Positions 30,001 through 44,774 are shown, counted from the first letter of the stretch. The stretch: DNA of 64,000 nt from Lanius collurio (GCA_020086605.1 JACBWW010000051.1:514097-578096); one strand, 5' to 3'. Translations and numbers: made by a program. Notes: generated by a model not told the origin, from the sequence alone.

Positions 30001-33000
30001 AATAGAAAATCTGGGGAACAGAATGGCCATGACAACAGATTAAATCAAAGAAGAAACAAAATTTTAAGGAATTGTTGCCACTAGTTGTGCCTAAATTACT
30101 CCTGTTTTTTCTTGCAAACCATAAAAACAAATACATGCATGAGTAGGAAAGAAAAGCAAAACAATAAAGCAGTAAAAGTATTTACTTTCTACCTGTCATA
30201 CACAGACTACACTCAAATTCTAGTAATTTTAAAAAAAGGCTTTTAGTGAAACTTCAATACCTGTAAATCCTGGCTTAAGTTCTGGCAAGTTTACAGACTG
30301 CTAAGTCTGAGAATCTCTTGAACACATAAGGAATGACTTGCAGTTACCCACATAAACCTGGCACTGCAAGTTTCACATGTTGTCAGTAGGAATGAAGAAA
30401 ATTCAGGGCTCCCAGCTGTGATTTGCTTGAAGGTTTCAGGCAAAGCCTGTCACAGATGTACTTAAAGGAAGAAAGTGCACGTGCAAATTTTGCCTCTTAG
30501 CAACAAGATGTGATCATAGCATTGCATTTAAAAGGCAGGTGATGAATCACAAACCCTCATAAATAATGAGATGGCAATACACTCTCTTTGCACAGTGTAA
30601 ATGCCATGAGGAGATGGAAAGGGAACAATCACACAGCTAAGCCATTACCATCTGCACAATTAATACATGCTCTAAGCAATGAGGGAGTAGGAGGAAAAGC
30701 ATCATCACTTATGACTATGTAGTCATTAGCCAAGATCCTCATCTTCATTAGACAAATAAATTAAAATTCACATTTACTAAAGCTGTCACAGTGGCTCCAA
30801 AACAATACTCTAAAAATGATCCCACTGGATTTGGATGAAAATGATGCTTTTTGAAGGAGTAGTTGCTAAGTAGAAACATGATATCAAATACACTGACTAT
30901 TAATCTAAGGTGACCCTCCTCCTTTACAATAAGGAGAAAAAAAAATAGCACACATGCTAAATTTTAGTGAAAAACAATGGCTCAGGATAATAAAGGTCTG
31001 TAATTCAATGAAAAACTGACTACAAAAACATCCCACTTTTCCAAACGTTTTAGAGCTTGGACAGACTTTACATGAGAAAATTGCTAAACAGAAAGCTCTG
31101 ATAAGCAAAGTGATGAGGTAGAAGAATAAAATTAAGCAAAGCCAGAAGGGGAGAGGATAATGCATTTTCAAAGCAATCATAAGGAAGCAGGAAAACTTGG
31201 TCAGTGCTAAGACTATATTTCATGAATTAAAAATTGGGAGCGGAAGGGTGGGGGCACTATTTTCATTACTAGTCAATATTGAAAATAACACAAAAGCTAT
31301 GCTCAGAGAAGAGGAATGTTTTTGCTAATGCTGACCCTTTGTGCCAACATTCAGAGGGACTTGTTTACCTAACTGGAAACTCTCCCATGTTCCTGGGCAC
31401 AAAACTTCTTCACTAAAACTTCTTTAGTAGATAAATCCCCTGATGTAGAACTGACACCCTGTTCTCGTAACTATCATCACACATTCAGAATGGAAGACAA
31501 AAGATTGTCACACTAGGCCTGAACTGTCAATGCCTTTTAAAAAGCAGATATTCTCCATGCTCTTTTAAAAAGCACTTTGAGCATCATGTTTTCCAGGGCT
31601 GGTAAGAGGTGCTGAACAAAAAAAAAATTGCAAGGAATAAAACTTTTCACTTGCTCATCCCTGTCAAAACTAATGAGCAAAATGAATCCTGATATCCTGC
31701 TCATTTCTCTCAACTGAAATAGAACTTTAAAAGTCTCAAAGTATAAGGACACTTTACTTCTATAAATAGTTTAGAGGTTGTGCCATGGGCAAATTATTAA
31801 ATTTGCCACATTCCCACCCTATTTTGAAGACGGGAAAATTTGGGATTCTAGTAGTGATATTCAGCTGAGCAGTCTCTTCAGGTTTATCAGCCTAACCATC
31901 ATGCAAGCTGACACACATCTAACTGATCAATACTTAACAAATCAAAACTAAAACTTGTTTTTGCTACATATTGCACCAACAAATGCAACTTAATAAAAAA
32001 GTTATCCAAGCGAAAATGCTTTACCAATGCTTTTTGTCTTTCATATGGAAAAGTAATAATTATCTTTGCCTATCTGGAGTTTGAGCATTGCATCAATTAG
32101 TCATACATTTTCTACTGGCTTATGTTGATTTAATATCCATACCTTCCTCTGAACAAATTATTAATAAGGTGCTGTAATACCTACAATTTATTATAGGTAA
32201 CATTTAATATTTACTTTCATTCTTGACATTAAACAATAACTACTCTCCTAGCTCTTTTACTTGTCTTCAGTTCTGTGGGGTAGTGTTCCCACTGCTAACA
32301 ATTTCAGTGCCTTTGTTCAGTCTTACCCCTATTTCTAAAACCAGGACACAGCCAATTTTCTTAGCTATCCTATAAATCATAGGTACAGATTGTACTAAAA
32401 TTAAAGCCATATTGAAATAAAACAGAAAGAGGTACCCCAAAGAAAATTAAATGAGGTGAAGTACAGAACATGTGACCAGATAAAACAGGCGGAAGGGGAG
32501 TCTATCTCCTTCAATATACGAAAAATACCTTCAGTACTCATGGAAACAAAATCTTAACACAGAAAAAAATCCCCCAAAAAGTATAAATAAACAAAACTAA
32601 AGAAGCAACCAAAACACTAACCATAACACCCCAGTATCCAATTTTGGGATATCCCTATGCATACCATTTTCTAGATGGTTTTGGAACTAGAGTAAAGTGT
32701 TCAGTTATTAATAAAAGAAAAAGTAGTACGATATAAGCTTTGGGTCTGTCCAGTTAAATCAAAGGAAGAGTAGAAAAGAGGCAATAAGTCAAGGCCTCAC
32801 TTAAATGGCAAAATGCAGCTGCTGCTGATTTACATGAGTGGGACCCCACCTGCAGCATCACTGGTAAGCTACAGAACCACCTGTGCAGGGGAAAGGTTTC
32901 CTCCTAATCGTTGTCTACAAAGCTCTTTATAGTCTCAAACAACCAGGTTTTCATTTCTTCTAGAATTGTAACTTACCTCCTCAGATTTCCCAGGTTGATT

Positions 33001-35189
33001 TTTTTTTTTGTTTGCTGGTTTTTAGTTGGTTTTTTGGTTGTTGTTGTTTTTTAAGGTAACTAAATTTTTTAAAACCACCATAATTCTGAATACTGCACTC
33101 TATGCATCTGGAAGTTACTCCAGGACCCTTCAAAGCCAGACTAAGTATTTTGTATTTGCATTATTAAAGACACATATAACTGCAAAATAAGAACACCTTC
33201 CTGAACACTAGCATTCAACATATTATCCATATACTTCAGTTTTAATAATGTGCAAATAATTACTTGAAATTATACAGCAACTTCTCTATAACATGAAAGA
33301 ACTTTGTATTGGAAAATGAAGACAGAAAGCTATTAGAAAGTAATAATCTTGAGTATATCTTCAGTATCTCTTCCTTCAAAAAGAAGTAAACTACTCTGTT
33401 TGGCTGGGAGAAGGGGTGGATGTTTCTTTACACACAGCAGTGTCCTTAGAAAATTCTTTTTCATATAAATATTGCAGCTCTTGAATGTATTTCTGGAAGG
33501 CATAGCAAAGTTACATGAAAATGACTAATGGCATATCTTTCTCATGGCTACTCTACCACCTTTTTAAAAATCCAACAGCAGCAAAAGTCTTCTCTGTTGC
33601 ACGTGTCATTTCTCCAGCAACACTAATGCTGTGAAACAATATTTAAAGGCATTTCAGGATAAACATAATGTAATATTTGTACATTCCAACTGTATATGCT
33701 TTGGAGACCCCCTTGTAGAAGCAGCCTACAGACTGGTATTTAAAGATGGACAGTGTTTTACTCTCAGTTGTTTGCCAAGAATAAGATATATCCTGAGATG
33801 GAACTATGGAATAAGCTCCTGTTGTGTGTATTGAAAAATACAAGGAGAAAAGGATGAATATTCAATATTTGCCTCCTTGCCTTTGTCTTGTTTTCCATCT
33901 TGGGCACTGATGGTCATCTCTGCTTGTTACAGAGAGAACCAAATGGAGAAGACATGAGCCATCTTCCACAGAGTAAATGATAAGATGAAAACACAGGTGA
34001 TGCTATCTCCCTGAAAGCAAGGTCTAACAATAATTTACCTCCTCAGCTGACAACAAATGAATATCCTGTATTCATCCGAGTTCAAGGGATTTCTAAGTTC
34101 TTTCCTAGTAGCTTTCATTGCCTAAAATTTGTAATATTTCAGTAAAACTATCTATGAGGTCGACTGTAACAAGCTTTATGATTACAGTAAATTCATGTTT
34201 TCTTGGTTTCCCACATTAGCAGAAGCATTTTGTTGTATTTCTTCCTATGTAGTATCAGCCCTATTGCCTTGTTAAGGTACAAGACTATTATTCTAAAGCG
34301 CACATCTTTTTATCAAGTTAAAAAACCCCAAAACTACACAAAGATCTATCGCTGATTGCTAATTTTTATAGTATTTCTACCAATAACAACTGCTGTAAAA
34401 ACCTGCACAACAAAGACAGTCAGAAGAGCAAAGGACAAAAAGAGAGTACAGAATTTGTGGACGTCAACATTATGATAAAGAACTTTTTCCTTCTAGCTCC
34501 AACATTTCTGATGCTTACTCAGGTATCTCCAAATGTGGGTAGGTTCTGCACTGACAGAAACAACACACTGAAGTAGGTTAGAAAAGCTGTGGTCCCTAAG
34601 ACAGAAGCCAGACAAATGGTTGGATCATTGGCTAGCCAATGCTGGACTGCTTGGTCCTAACCCTACTGTTCCAGTTTCCTAACTGAGATCTCAAAATGTT
34701 TCCCCAACAGTTACACATCCCTTGTTTTTCCCCATTCTGGCACTGAAGAGAATGCACCATAACACTTTACAGTATATACTGAATAAATTTTCCATTACCA
34801 CTTTAAATAGGAAAAATGCTGGCATGCAACACCTTCTACAGTAAAGATATCTTAGGCTTGTAGGAATTGTTGAGGTCTATCACTACATTTTCTAAGTGGA
34901 AACAAATGTTAGCTTTATAATCCCCAGTGGTTTTACAACCTTGCAAAGTGCTTTGGGAAAAGGAGATTTTTTTTCCACATTAAAAGTTCATATGCTTTCA
35001 TATGCCTTTCACTTTTCAAGATCAATTTGGAGCAAATATTTTAAAATGTCAGAGTTTTAGAAAATAGACAGACCCCTATCAGTAAAGGAAAACATACCTG
35101 TAAGCTGTAAGTATTTTTTTGGACAACACACAGAAGAAGCAGGGGCCATTGTGCAGCAGGAAAACTATGATAGAGTTGCCATTGTGGAA

Positions 35190-35622
35190 AGACAATGGGA
35201 TGACTGGCACAACTGCAGGGCTCAGGTCAGGGCCCCTACCCACAGGGAAGACATTGAGATATTGGAGCAAGTCTAGAGAAAGGCAATGGAGCTGGGACAG
35301 GGTTTGGAGCCTGCGTCTTATGTGCAGCAGCTGAGGGACCTGGGGAGGGGCTCAGGCTGGAGAAAAGGAGTCTCAGTGGAGACCTTCTTGCTCTCTACAA
35401 CTCCCAGGCAGGAGGTTGTAGTCAGGGGAGGGTCATTCTCTTCTAGCAAGTAACAAACAAAAGACAACAGTAAACAGCCTCATGTTTGAGCTAGGAGAGG
35501 TGTAGATTGCGTATTAGGAAAAAAATTTCACTCTAAGGGCTGTTAAGCACTGTAACAAGCTGCCCTAAAGAAGTGGAGTCACCATCCCTGGAGGGATTTC
35601 AAAGATGTGCAGATGTGTCAGC
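35190..35622 (+). repeat. CR1 LINE 3'-region fragment (~430 bp)
   Basis: Recognisable avian CR1 blocks in order: GAGAAAGGCAATGGAGCTGG, AGCAGCTGAGGGACCTGGGG, CTCAGTGGAGACCTTCTTGC, then AGGGCTGTTAAGCACTG and CACCATCCCTGGAGGGATTT. This is the longest CR1 copy in the window. It derives from the end of the reverse transcriptase frame and the 3' UTR, and is antisense to GABRB2. Confidence 0.85.
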
Positions 35623-38089
35623 AGCAGCCACCATAAAAAAAGATATGTTAGGCTGTTGAAGGATGTAATGCATATTCAATATTCTGCAAGTACTGCAGTT
35701 TTTATTAAAAAAAGTTTTCTCAAAAATGACACACTGTACCACATGAAGATGGAGAAAACAATGACTTCTCAATTCAGAAGCCAAGCAGGATAAGGCAGTC
35801 TGGCAAACTCTCCCTGTGAAATGCTGAATGTGGACTTACAGCCCATATGTGAGAATAATTTAGGGTCCTGAAGATTTGCTTGTTTCTGAGCAACTGCCAG
35901 AAAAGATCATGTTCTCAGAATACAAGTGCTGGGGATCCTTACTGTATTGATTACACCACCTTGAAACACCTTCTGCTACTGAAACAGCAATTTCTAAGGG
36001 AACAGTCTCCAGGTCACGTCGGTGAGGTGATTGCTGAGGTCCTTTTTGTTCTGACATGAGGAACATGCTTCATATAGTTCTTTCCTTGTGATTTGATCTC
36101 ACAGTCTCCTCGTGGCCCTGAGACATTCTAGCCATCTGCTCTTACAGATGGCACATTCATGTAAATTTTAAAAAAGTGTTTTCCAAACATTTTCTATTCT
36201 CTTTCTCTTCAGATGGTTTCAGACCAGTAGAAGCAGCAAATGTTCTACGAATGACTATACAGGAAGAAAGAAAAGTAGCTGAAAAAAAAATTATGATCTT
36301 ACATAAGTGATTTAGAGAAGAAAAAAAATCTAGTCTTCTACTTACTGAACAGCAAGTAGAAATATCTGCATTATAGTCTAAAAATCAGTGACAGGCATAG
36401 CTTTAAAGCACCCTTCTGCAGAGGCTTACACATATCCTGAGTCTGAAGAACTTATATGGAAGCACAAACCCCCAGAATTTCTTATAACTTATCCTAGTTT
36501 CTCTCTTTCTAAGCAGGACTGAATACTGTTCTAAGAAAAGCTCTCTTCAGTTACTTTGCACATTGAAGACCACAAGAAATTTCAATTTTTAGAGAAATAA
36601 ATAAATAGACATGGAAATGCAAGGAAAAAAAAAACCCAGCAAACCTTTTACACTTGAGGAGTTTAGGTAATTCTTATTTCTCAGAAACCATTTTACCATT
36701 TTGTAAAGTTCAATAACAAAGTAGAATAAAACAGTGGGTGAACAAATCAGCAATTGTCTTCCCAGAAAATGCATTAAAACATAAAGGAAATTTTTTTGGG
36801 GGAAAAAAAAAAATCACCCAAATTAGATATTTAACTAGAATTAAAACTAAATCCAAATACTTGCACCTTCAGATAAGACGCTTGGTAGGGAAAAGAACAT
36901 ATTCTTTTACTCAATGAATAGTATTCTACAATGTCTTACATTAAAAGTGTAAAAGTTTCACCTGTAGAACCACAAGAACAACTAGAAAGTGATTATGCAT
37001 GATCCACAAGAGGTATTATTAGTTCTACAGACAGTGTCCTAACTTTCATTTTTCTTACACACGCCAAGGTGCCCAACTCTGCTCTTACTTCTGCAATCCA
37101 TCTCAGATTTTACCAATTTTACTAAAAAAAACCCAATATGTGCAAGTGGAATTTATACATATACAAATATACTGGTTTTATTTATCAAATAGATATCATA
37201 TCTTCAAACGTGTTCATATACACACATTTAGCATCTATCCCATTAGCTGAGTCTTGATCAGAGCATTCTGAGATTTTATGTATGTCCTTCCAATGGGAAA
37301 ATCTCCCTTCTCAGGATCACCAACTCAAATCATACATCAAAGACATTGTGAAAGAGAAATGATAGACTACTGTAGTACTAAATTATATAAATTATTAAAA
37401 TTTAATTTAAAATTAAATGTTTGATGACCTCTATTTGTTTTTGGAATATGTAATACCCTTGAAGCAACTTAAACTATTTCATGGTTCTGTAGCTGACGGA
37501 GTTTTTCTTTCTAACATAGACTAAATGCCACAGTCTGTCTGTTAGGCAATAGAACTCAGACTTTTTTCACTTCATTGCAATGCAACAATTTTGGATAATA
37601 GGGCTGTTAAAGGAAAGGATTCCAGTGACTTAAGCTTTTTTTTTCTTATTAAGCTTAATTGAACTAATTATTCACATATTAATGACTTAACAGCCACTTA
37701 ATAAAAAAAATAAAAGCAAAAGACCCTTCTGAATACTTATAATTAAAATCTAATAAAGGGACTGGAATAGAAAAATTTCTTTCTTTCAGATAGGGGAGAT
37801 ATTTAAAACACAACTACTGTTCCTCCTGCTGAGGATGAATGGTGTAAAGATGCCATTCCAAATCCTACAGAAAAATGCATATTTAGTCTGTGAGTTCTTA
37901 ATTAAAAAAAAATATTTAAAAAATATTTATGAGAGTCAATGATTTACTTTTTTTTTTTTCTAGAAATTGCATCTTTTCTAAAATTGGCTCATTTTGTGAA
38001 TGGGCTGCTATGTAGGAAAAGTGGAACAATGTGATTCTGAGAAAATGAAGCAGATTTGTATCTATAACCTGGTCATCCCAAGGGGCACA

Positions 38090-38275
38090 TGAGGGCTGGC
38101 ATTTTATAATTCTTTATAATAATGCTTGGCACTTACGTAGTGCTTTATGGGACCAAAGCACTTTACACACTAATTAATTAATCTTCACAACACCCCTGTG
38201 AGAAGGTAGGTTTTAGCATTCCAATTTACCAAGTGGAATAACTGAGAGAAGCTGGATGATTTGTTTCATGTCCAA
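38090..38275 (+). repeat. Ancient amniote SINE/LINE-type repeat (MIR/CORE-like)
   Basis: Contains TAGTGCTTTATGGGACCAAA, GCACTTTACACACTAATTAA, then CTTCACAACACCCCTGTGAG and GGTAGG, followed by an AACTGAGAGAAGCTGG-like segment. This order is typical of very old dispersed amniote elements, some copies of which are conserved enhancers. The exact family was not determined. Confidence 0.5.
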
Positions 38276-39663
38276 TTCTACAGATCACAGAAACAGTGTT
38301 ATTAGAAATAACAGCAGTTGTGTTTCCCTGCTTTATTCCTTGGAACCTACAAAAGAACTATTTGCGTGAGAAAGGAAAACAGCACCTGGCCCACACCTTG
38401 GGCCAGAGCTGATGCCTTGTTTATTTAAAACAACAATGAATTCATTTAAGCAGCATGCTGGGACTCAAGTTCTTTTCCTTATGCTGGATCTATATTGAAT
38501 GTGCAAGAAAAGAGCTGTGATCAGACTTGTCGTGCTCCAGGATTTCCAAATAATGAGATTTGGGCGATAATGCTTACTTGTTAATGCAGAAATTCTTTGT
38601 ACTTAAAAATCTACATAATTGTACAGTATTCAGTTTTTTTCAAGTCTTCACAACAGCTACATGACTTCAGTATGAAATGATATTTTACTATGTTTGCATT
38701 TATTTCTACAAGCTTTCAAAAAGTTCTTGTTTTGGGCACCTGCATACAAGATTTAAGGGTTCTTACACATGTCTATGTATACTAACAGCCATGAAAATCT
38801 GGACACAGAAATCGAATTCACCTCATTTCTTGTGCAAAAGTAAACAACTGCATGTCAGACTGTGAATTAGCTTTGGCAAAGGAAAAGTCAGTAATTGCAT
38901 CTATTGGTATGAGCACCAGCACAAAAAAATTACCCACTTAACACAATGGAAATGCTCCTTCCCAGACTGATATTCTCATGTTCAAACAAGTCTTAGAAAA
39001 ATTACTTTTTACTTCCTCTTGTAATGCCTATATATGCCCTATTGTCATATAAAGAAATTTAGTGTTATACCACAAGAAGTGATAACCAAAATTAAGAAAA
39101 CTTGTATTTTTAATTGGAGCAACAGAACGCTACTGACACTTCAGGTATCCTAATAAAGATATGAGTAATATTTACTTATTTGTTTTAACAAATGGCAACT
39201 TTGAGATAATGGTACTTTGAGATGCTATTGGTGCTTTTCATGCCACAGGGTACCTCATTATAATGTTTATTTCTTCTTCTTCCGTGAGGCTGGACAAAGA
39301 CCCATTTGGAATGAAGGGCTGCACAGCCAAGAGAGGCACGAATATGATGGAACCAGAAACACCGGCCATACCTTGACAGGTATCGTGATTAAGAACAGCA
39401 TCCAAAATAATATCGTCTCCCCAGAAAAGAAGTCCAGGTTCTTTTTATCTCTTCTGAAATCCCCAAAGTGAGAAAGATTTTGAGAAATTTTTTTGCTTAC
39501 CATGAATGGGTATTAAAAGTTCTTAAACACCTTCTGTCCAGCTTCTGGAAATATAATTTTGTGGCAAAAAGGTAGGACAGATCTCTTGCTTTCTTGCACA
39601 AGACATTTTGGAGTAACAACAATATTTGAAATATTGTAGGCAGTCCAAAGATATAATATTAAT

Positions 39664-39808
39664 TCACAGAATCACAAGATTTTAAGGGGTTGGAATGTCT
39701 CTTAAAGCCCATCCAGTCCCAAGCCCCCTGCCATGGGCAGAAACACCTCCCACCAGGTGGCTCAAGCCCTCATCCAACCTGGCCTTGAACATTTCCAGAG
39801 TTCCTCCT
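39664..39808 (-). repeat. CR1 LINE 3' end
   Basis: The plus strand shows the reverse complement of a CR1 3' end: CACAGAATCACAAGATTTTA, TTGGAATGTCTCTTAAAGCC, CCCCCTGCCATGGGCAG, then CATCCAACCTGGCCTTGAAC. The 3' terminus is at the left. It is in the same orientation as GABRB2. Confidence 0.85.
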
Positions 39809-39896
39809 AGTACAAATGACTGTTTGATTTTAAAACTGAAAAATGGAGCTTTACCTCCAAATTATGCTTAGAATTTAATTAAAATTAAGCCCTATC

Positions 39897-40022
39897 AGAA
39901 AAAAAACAGACCCCAAAACCAAAAATACCAAACACAAACCCAAACAAAAACAACCCACTCCAACCCCCAAACCAAAACAAACAAACAACCCCAACAAAAA
40001 ACCCTAGAAAAAAGCAAAAAGT
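39897..40022 (+). repeat. A/C-only low-complexity tract
   Basis: About 125 bp made almost entirely of A and C (CCAAAACC, AAACCCAAAC, CAACCCC units). The complementary strand is G/T-rich (GGTTTTGG-like). Shorter tracts of the same kind occur at ~3055, ~43560, ~52125 and ~63340. Confidence 0.75.
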
Positions 40023-42984
40023 AGCAAAATAAAGATCAAACGCCTTACTGAAGGGTATCTGGTGTGAACAACTCACCTCTCAAGGACTATAGTCTTGAGA
40101 AATAAAGATATTTGCAAAGCAATTGCTTTTAAAATTGCCCATCAGATTTCACAGCTGCCAATGAGGAGTTAAACTGCTGAACAAGTCTAACAATACAACA
40201 AAAATGCCCAATGCTTTTTCACCAGAGCAAAATGTGGGAGAATCTGTTTAACTTGCAGAAGTGAAAATTTCCAAGCAGTTGAAACTGAGTGAGCAGACAG
40301 CAGAAGGCACAGCTGATACAGCACAAAATACAGGCATCCAGGACTGTTTAAGATTCATGTGACTCAATGCTGGTAGCATTGAGTAGAGAACAAAGCAAGG
40401 CCATCATACACATAATTCTCTTATTTGTGGGAGATTACTGTGTTCCATCAGTCAAACAGGAATTATTGCTGACTGAGTTGGAGACTCAGTTGGTAATGCA
40501 GTAGAGGAATCTTGGCAAGTAAAACTGTTGGGCTTTCAAACAGGAAAAGTCTAATTTCTGAAAAAACACTCCTCTATTCTACCTTGTTTTCTTTCCCTTT
40601 TGGCTAAGAAGAACGGCAACATCATTACCTCACAGAACATGGCTCCTATCAGGAGTTCAGTACATATTCTATTTTTCTGTAAAAAAACACCCACAAACTT
40701 CATTTACAAAAAACATAAAACCATCCTACTGAAGAGATACAAAATTATACTATGCTTGTAGTTATCAGTTCTCTACCCACTGTTACAGAGTTCTCTTGTG
40801 AGGAATGTTGGGAGAAATGGATGAAAGTGTATGTATCTCAGAAAACAGAATGGTAATGGCACAAAACCACACAAAACGTATTGGTCTTCAGCCACCTCTT
40901 CAACTGTATTTAATTCTTGTATTCTAAACTAAATTTTCTCCTTACTTTGACACATGGCATCCCAAGACTGTCTCCCAGCAAAGAGGCAAGTTCCAGAAAG
41001 ACACCATAACGTAGTTACACAAAAAGCAGCAATTCAAAACTGGTGAATAGAAGGATCTTACTTGTCACCATTCCCAAAACTTGCATTCCAATGCCTGGAA
41101 AAAAATTCAAAAAACTTGATGCTTTCAGAGGCCACAAAAATAAGAGAAATTATTCTTCCCCAGGCTTATGCAGAAAAAAGCAGAAGACAGCTGAACTTTC
41201 AATCTGCATTTTAGAATAGACTTGATGTCAAAAGTCAGGGGAATTTTTTTATATATGTATTTATATATATAAAAATAAATCTAAGAAATAACAAATCTTA
41301 TCTACTGTGGCACCCATTTCTGCTAAGTGTATTTAAAAATAGTTTAACTATAAAGATAGTTTAACACAGAGAAATTTACTTAAAGCCATATATTTTCCTC
41401 AGTTTTGACTGCATATCTTATTTAAGCTTTGCTCAAACTACTGTAACCTATCTACTATGTAGATATGCGAATGTCTAAATTTACTGTTCTAAAAATGTTG
41501 TCAATTCACTAATATCCACTTGCAAGTCATCTTAACTTCAAACATAGTAATTTTTCCTGTAATGACTCTTCATTTAAGACTGTATGCTTACAATTTTCTA
41601 CCATTTAGGTGATTTAACTACATTATCCATTGAACATCCCGGTCTTGGCAGCAATGAATAATTTTCTTGCCAGATGGAATATGAAAAATATACAAAAAAA
41701 AAAACATTTTCCCAAAACATAAATAGCTGGCAGCTATCCCTCAGAAAGAAAAGTCCTTCTTGACTTAAAAGCAACCATCATTTCACGTTCTCTCTATAAA
41801 AATGGTCAAGAATTTAGTTATGCCCTTAACTAATGCCCTGTAGCAGTGAAGAAGGCAGGCTATGAGGACAACATGCCAACCCTTCAGATGTTTCCTTTTA
41901 TTATTAGCCATTTTTCTTTTTTTCCCTTCCCTTCTCTCTCTTTTAGTGACAGCATGATCCAGGTGCTCACAAAACTGCCTCCTAGTCCTTCCTGAAATTC
42001 AACCTCCTAGTGTCAAATCTAATTGGATGTGACATGCACACCATGTATGGATTCTGCTCACAAAAACAAAAAGGACAATGTTAAGGGATCACTTCTTGCT
42101 GCATGAAATAGAAATTCAGCTATAGGGACACAAAAGAAATGGATGGTTACATTTATACTGATAAGATCACTTTCAGTTCAACGAATTGGATTACAGCAGT
42201 CAAGGAAGGTAAATGCAACCAAATTCACAGCAACATTTATATGTGTGTGCATGTTTATAAATTGATGTATGGGTAGATGAAAAAAAATCAGACTGACACT
42301 TAAAGGCATCTTACTTTAGAAAAATGCATCCTAAAGTAAGAATATGTGACTGCATGTATAAGCTAAAGTAAATTAACACAGTAAGAATAGTAGTAATTTT
42401 CAGAATAATAGTGTGCAGGGGGTTTTAGATATGTGAGAAATACAACTAAGCAGGCATTTTTAACGATGTGTGGAAATTACCAATAAGCAGCCATTACATA
42501 TATCACTACTGTGAACACTTGAAATAACATTAACTCTGAGTTGAATTTAGATGAAATAGATAGATAAAGCTACTTCAAGCTATAAAACTAAAACCTTAGT
42601 ATTAGAATGAGATCGTTGATTGTTACTTGGTCCTGTGAAGGCAAAAGCAGAATATGGCCACTCATACAATCCTGTTGTGTTACTATTGCTGCATCTTCCC
42701 CATCCAGCCCAGGGTTTGAAAGACATTTTAGCCAGAAAGCCTTTCTGAGACCTACTGAGCTGAGTCTGAGGAACTGATTCTACATTTCACAAGACTAGTC
42801 CATGGTTCATTAAGAATTAGGACATATATGAAGGGGTTTTCTTGCCATGTCCTCTATTAGGTGTTATGCTCCATAGTCTCGACCACAAAACACACAAGAA
42901 TCAGAGGTGTCCTTCCCCTGTGTGCTGTTCAAGTACACAGTTGCCATAGGAATGAAGGCATTTGCAGTCCCCAATTTTAGTGCT

Positions 42985-43024
42985 GGCAGGGGCAGTATAG
43001 GGTGCCAATCATACTGCCCCTGCC
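42985..43024. repeat. Perfect 14-bp inverted repeat (hairpin) with 12-nt loop
   Basis: Left arm GGCAGGGGCAGTAT (42985-42998) and right arm ATACTGCCCCTGCC (43011-43024) are exact reverse complements around the loop AGGGTGCCAATC. The stem is GC-rich (9 of 14) in an AT-rich intron. The base pairing stops abruptly at both arm ends. The role is unknown. Confidence 0.8.
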
Positions 43025-44746
43025 CTGAGTTACAATTCATTCCAGCACAGCAACAGAACAATGGCAGAATTCACATCCATCATTCATCTTGTCCCAGATC
43101 ACAGGGCAAAGAGAACACTTGAAATGCACCAAGCAGAGTCTTAGAAGAGATGTAAGAATTGATATTCTCAAATGTGAGATTGCTAGGTATACCAGAATAC
43201 TAGAAAATTATTTCCTAAAGTGAAATTTTATACCTAGGAAAAAAAGATGTTTAAATGCCTTTAACTATGGGCTCTGCACAGGTCCTACAATAGAAAAATG
43301 TCCTATTTTAGAATTAATCTAAAACCATTTTGGATAACACATTGTGATTGCAAGTATTGAAGAAAATAACTCCGGGAAATAAAGGCTCAACGCATTAATA
43401 ATGATTCCTCGAATTACACTAAACAGCTTTAAGTAAAAAATAGACATCATTTCACTTTATTGCATCTTATAAAACACATTAAAACTGATTTGCTATTTAT
43501 GCTGAATGAAGAGGAACAAAGGTTTCACCCAAAACAATAAAGCAGTACCAACACCGGTTCATCTCAAAACAAAAGAAACAAACAAACCAACCCCTCAAAA
43601 CCTTAAACAAAGTATATTTCATTAAAGATGTTAAGTTTTTGAAAAACAGATGAACAATAAGAAGAAACTCACAGAAAACAAAAATTTCTTTTACTTGATT
43701 CTTCTATGGACAATTTTTTGTGAGCTCTACTTACTCTTTACCAACCTTTTAAAAAATAGAAATTATTACAGATGGTTAAGTAGTCAGAATAAAAATGCCA
43801 GAAATAGCAATAAAAAGTTAGCATTATTGAAGACAATAAACCTGGTATTTATTTCTAATTTATTCTAGAAGATAATAATAAAGATTATGATTTCAGAATC
43901 TTAAATTGAAAACTACACCAAAACCATTGTTATGCTCGCTCTCACTCCATTAATATAAAGGTGTGTTTTGTAGCTGGTTTATATTTCACTTTAAACTACA
44001 ACTGCTTTTCAAGGAACCAAGCATCTGTTGCTTTATTGAATAATCACAAAAAGTCCAGACTTGCTCCCAGCCATAGTGCCAGAGCCTGAACTGCTCCCAC
44101 AGAAAACATAATTGGACACAACAAACATTGGTAAATACAATACCCAGCTCTGCAGCATTTTCTGTTGTTAACCCAGACAATGCTTTCCTGCTCTTTTGTT
44201 ACTACCCAAATTGCATTGTCAGTCACCTTTTGCAGCTACATTTTAAAATCCATTTCTCAGCAATTATTTATCCTGTTAACATCATTAAACAGACAATTTC
44301 CCCAGTTTTCAGAACTTCTCAAGAGGGAAGACTTTTCATTGGTTTTTCCAGTCACCCCTGGAAAATGCAGTCATACACAATAACAACAGGCTGAAAAACA
44401 TTTCAAGTCGTACCTCATCTTAGTGAAACTTCGAAAGCTGATTCATCTGGGTATCATACAAACCAATCTAATATTCAATCAAAAATATTTTTAAAACCTA
44501 TCAGTTAAACTATCAATTCAGTTGTCATATAAATTTTCTGGTTTTTTCCTCTAATCCTCATTTTGTATTTCATATTTCAATTCCTTTGAAGAAGCAGGTC
44601 TAAACCAGGGTTTTAATCCAGAATGAGTATTTCAAATAATAGTTACAGTCTTATCTGTTCTTAATACAAGTCTCTGAACTGTACTAAAAATGGAACTTTA
44701 TCTCCAAAATGTTTATTTATAAAGTCTTTATCCAACCTGAGAGTAC

Positions 44747-44774
44747 TTTTTTTTTTTTTTAAATTTTTTTTTTT
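44747..44774 (+). repeat. Poly-T tract
   Basis: T run broken once by AAA, ~150 bp downstream (in transcript sense) of the GABRB2 221-bp exon donor. Reads as poly-A in the pre-mRNA. Confidence 0.85.
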
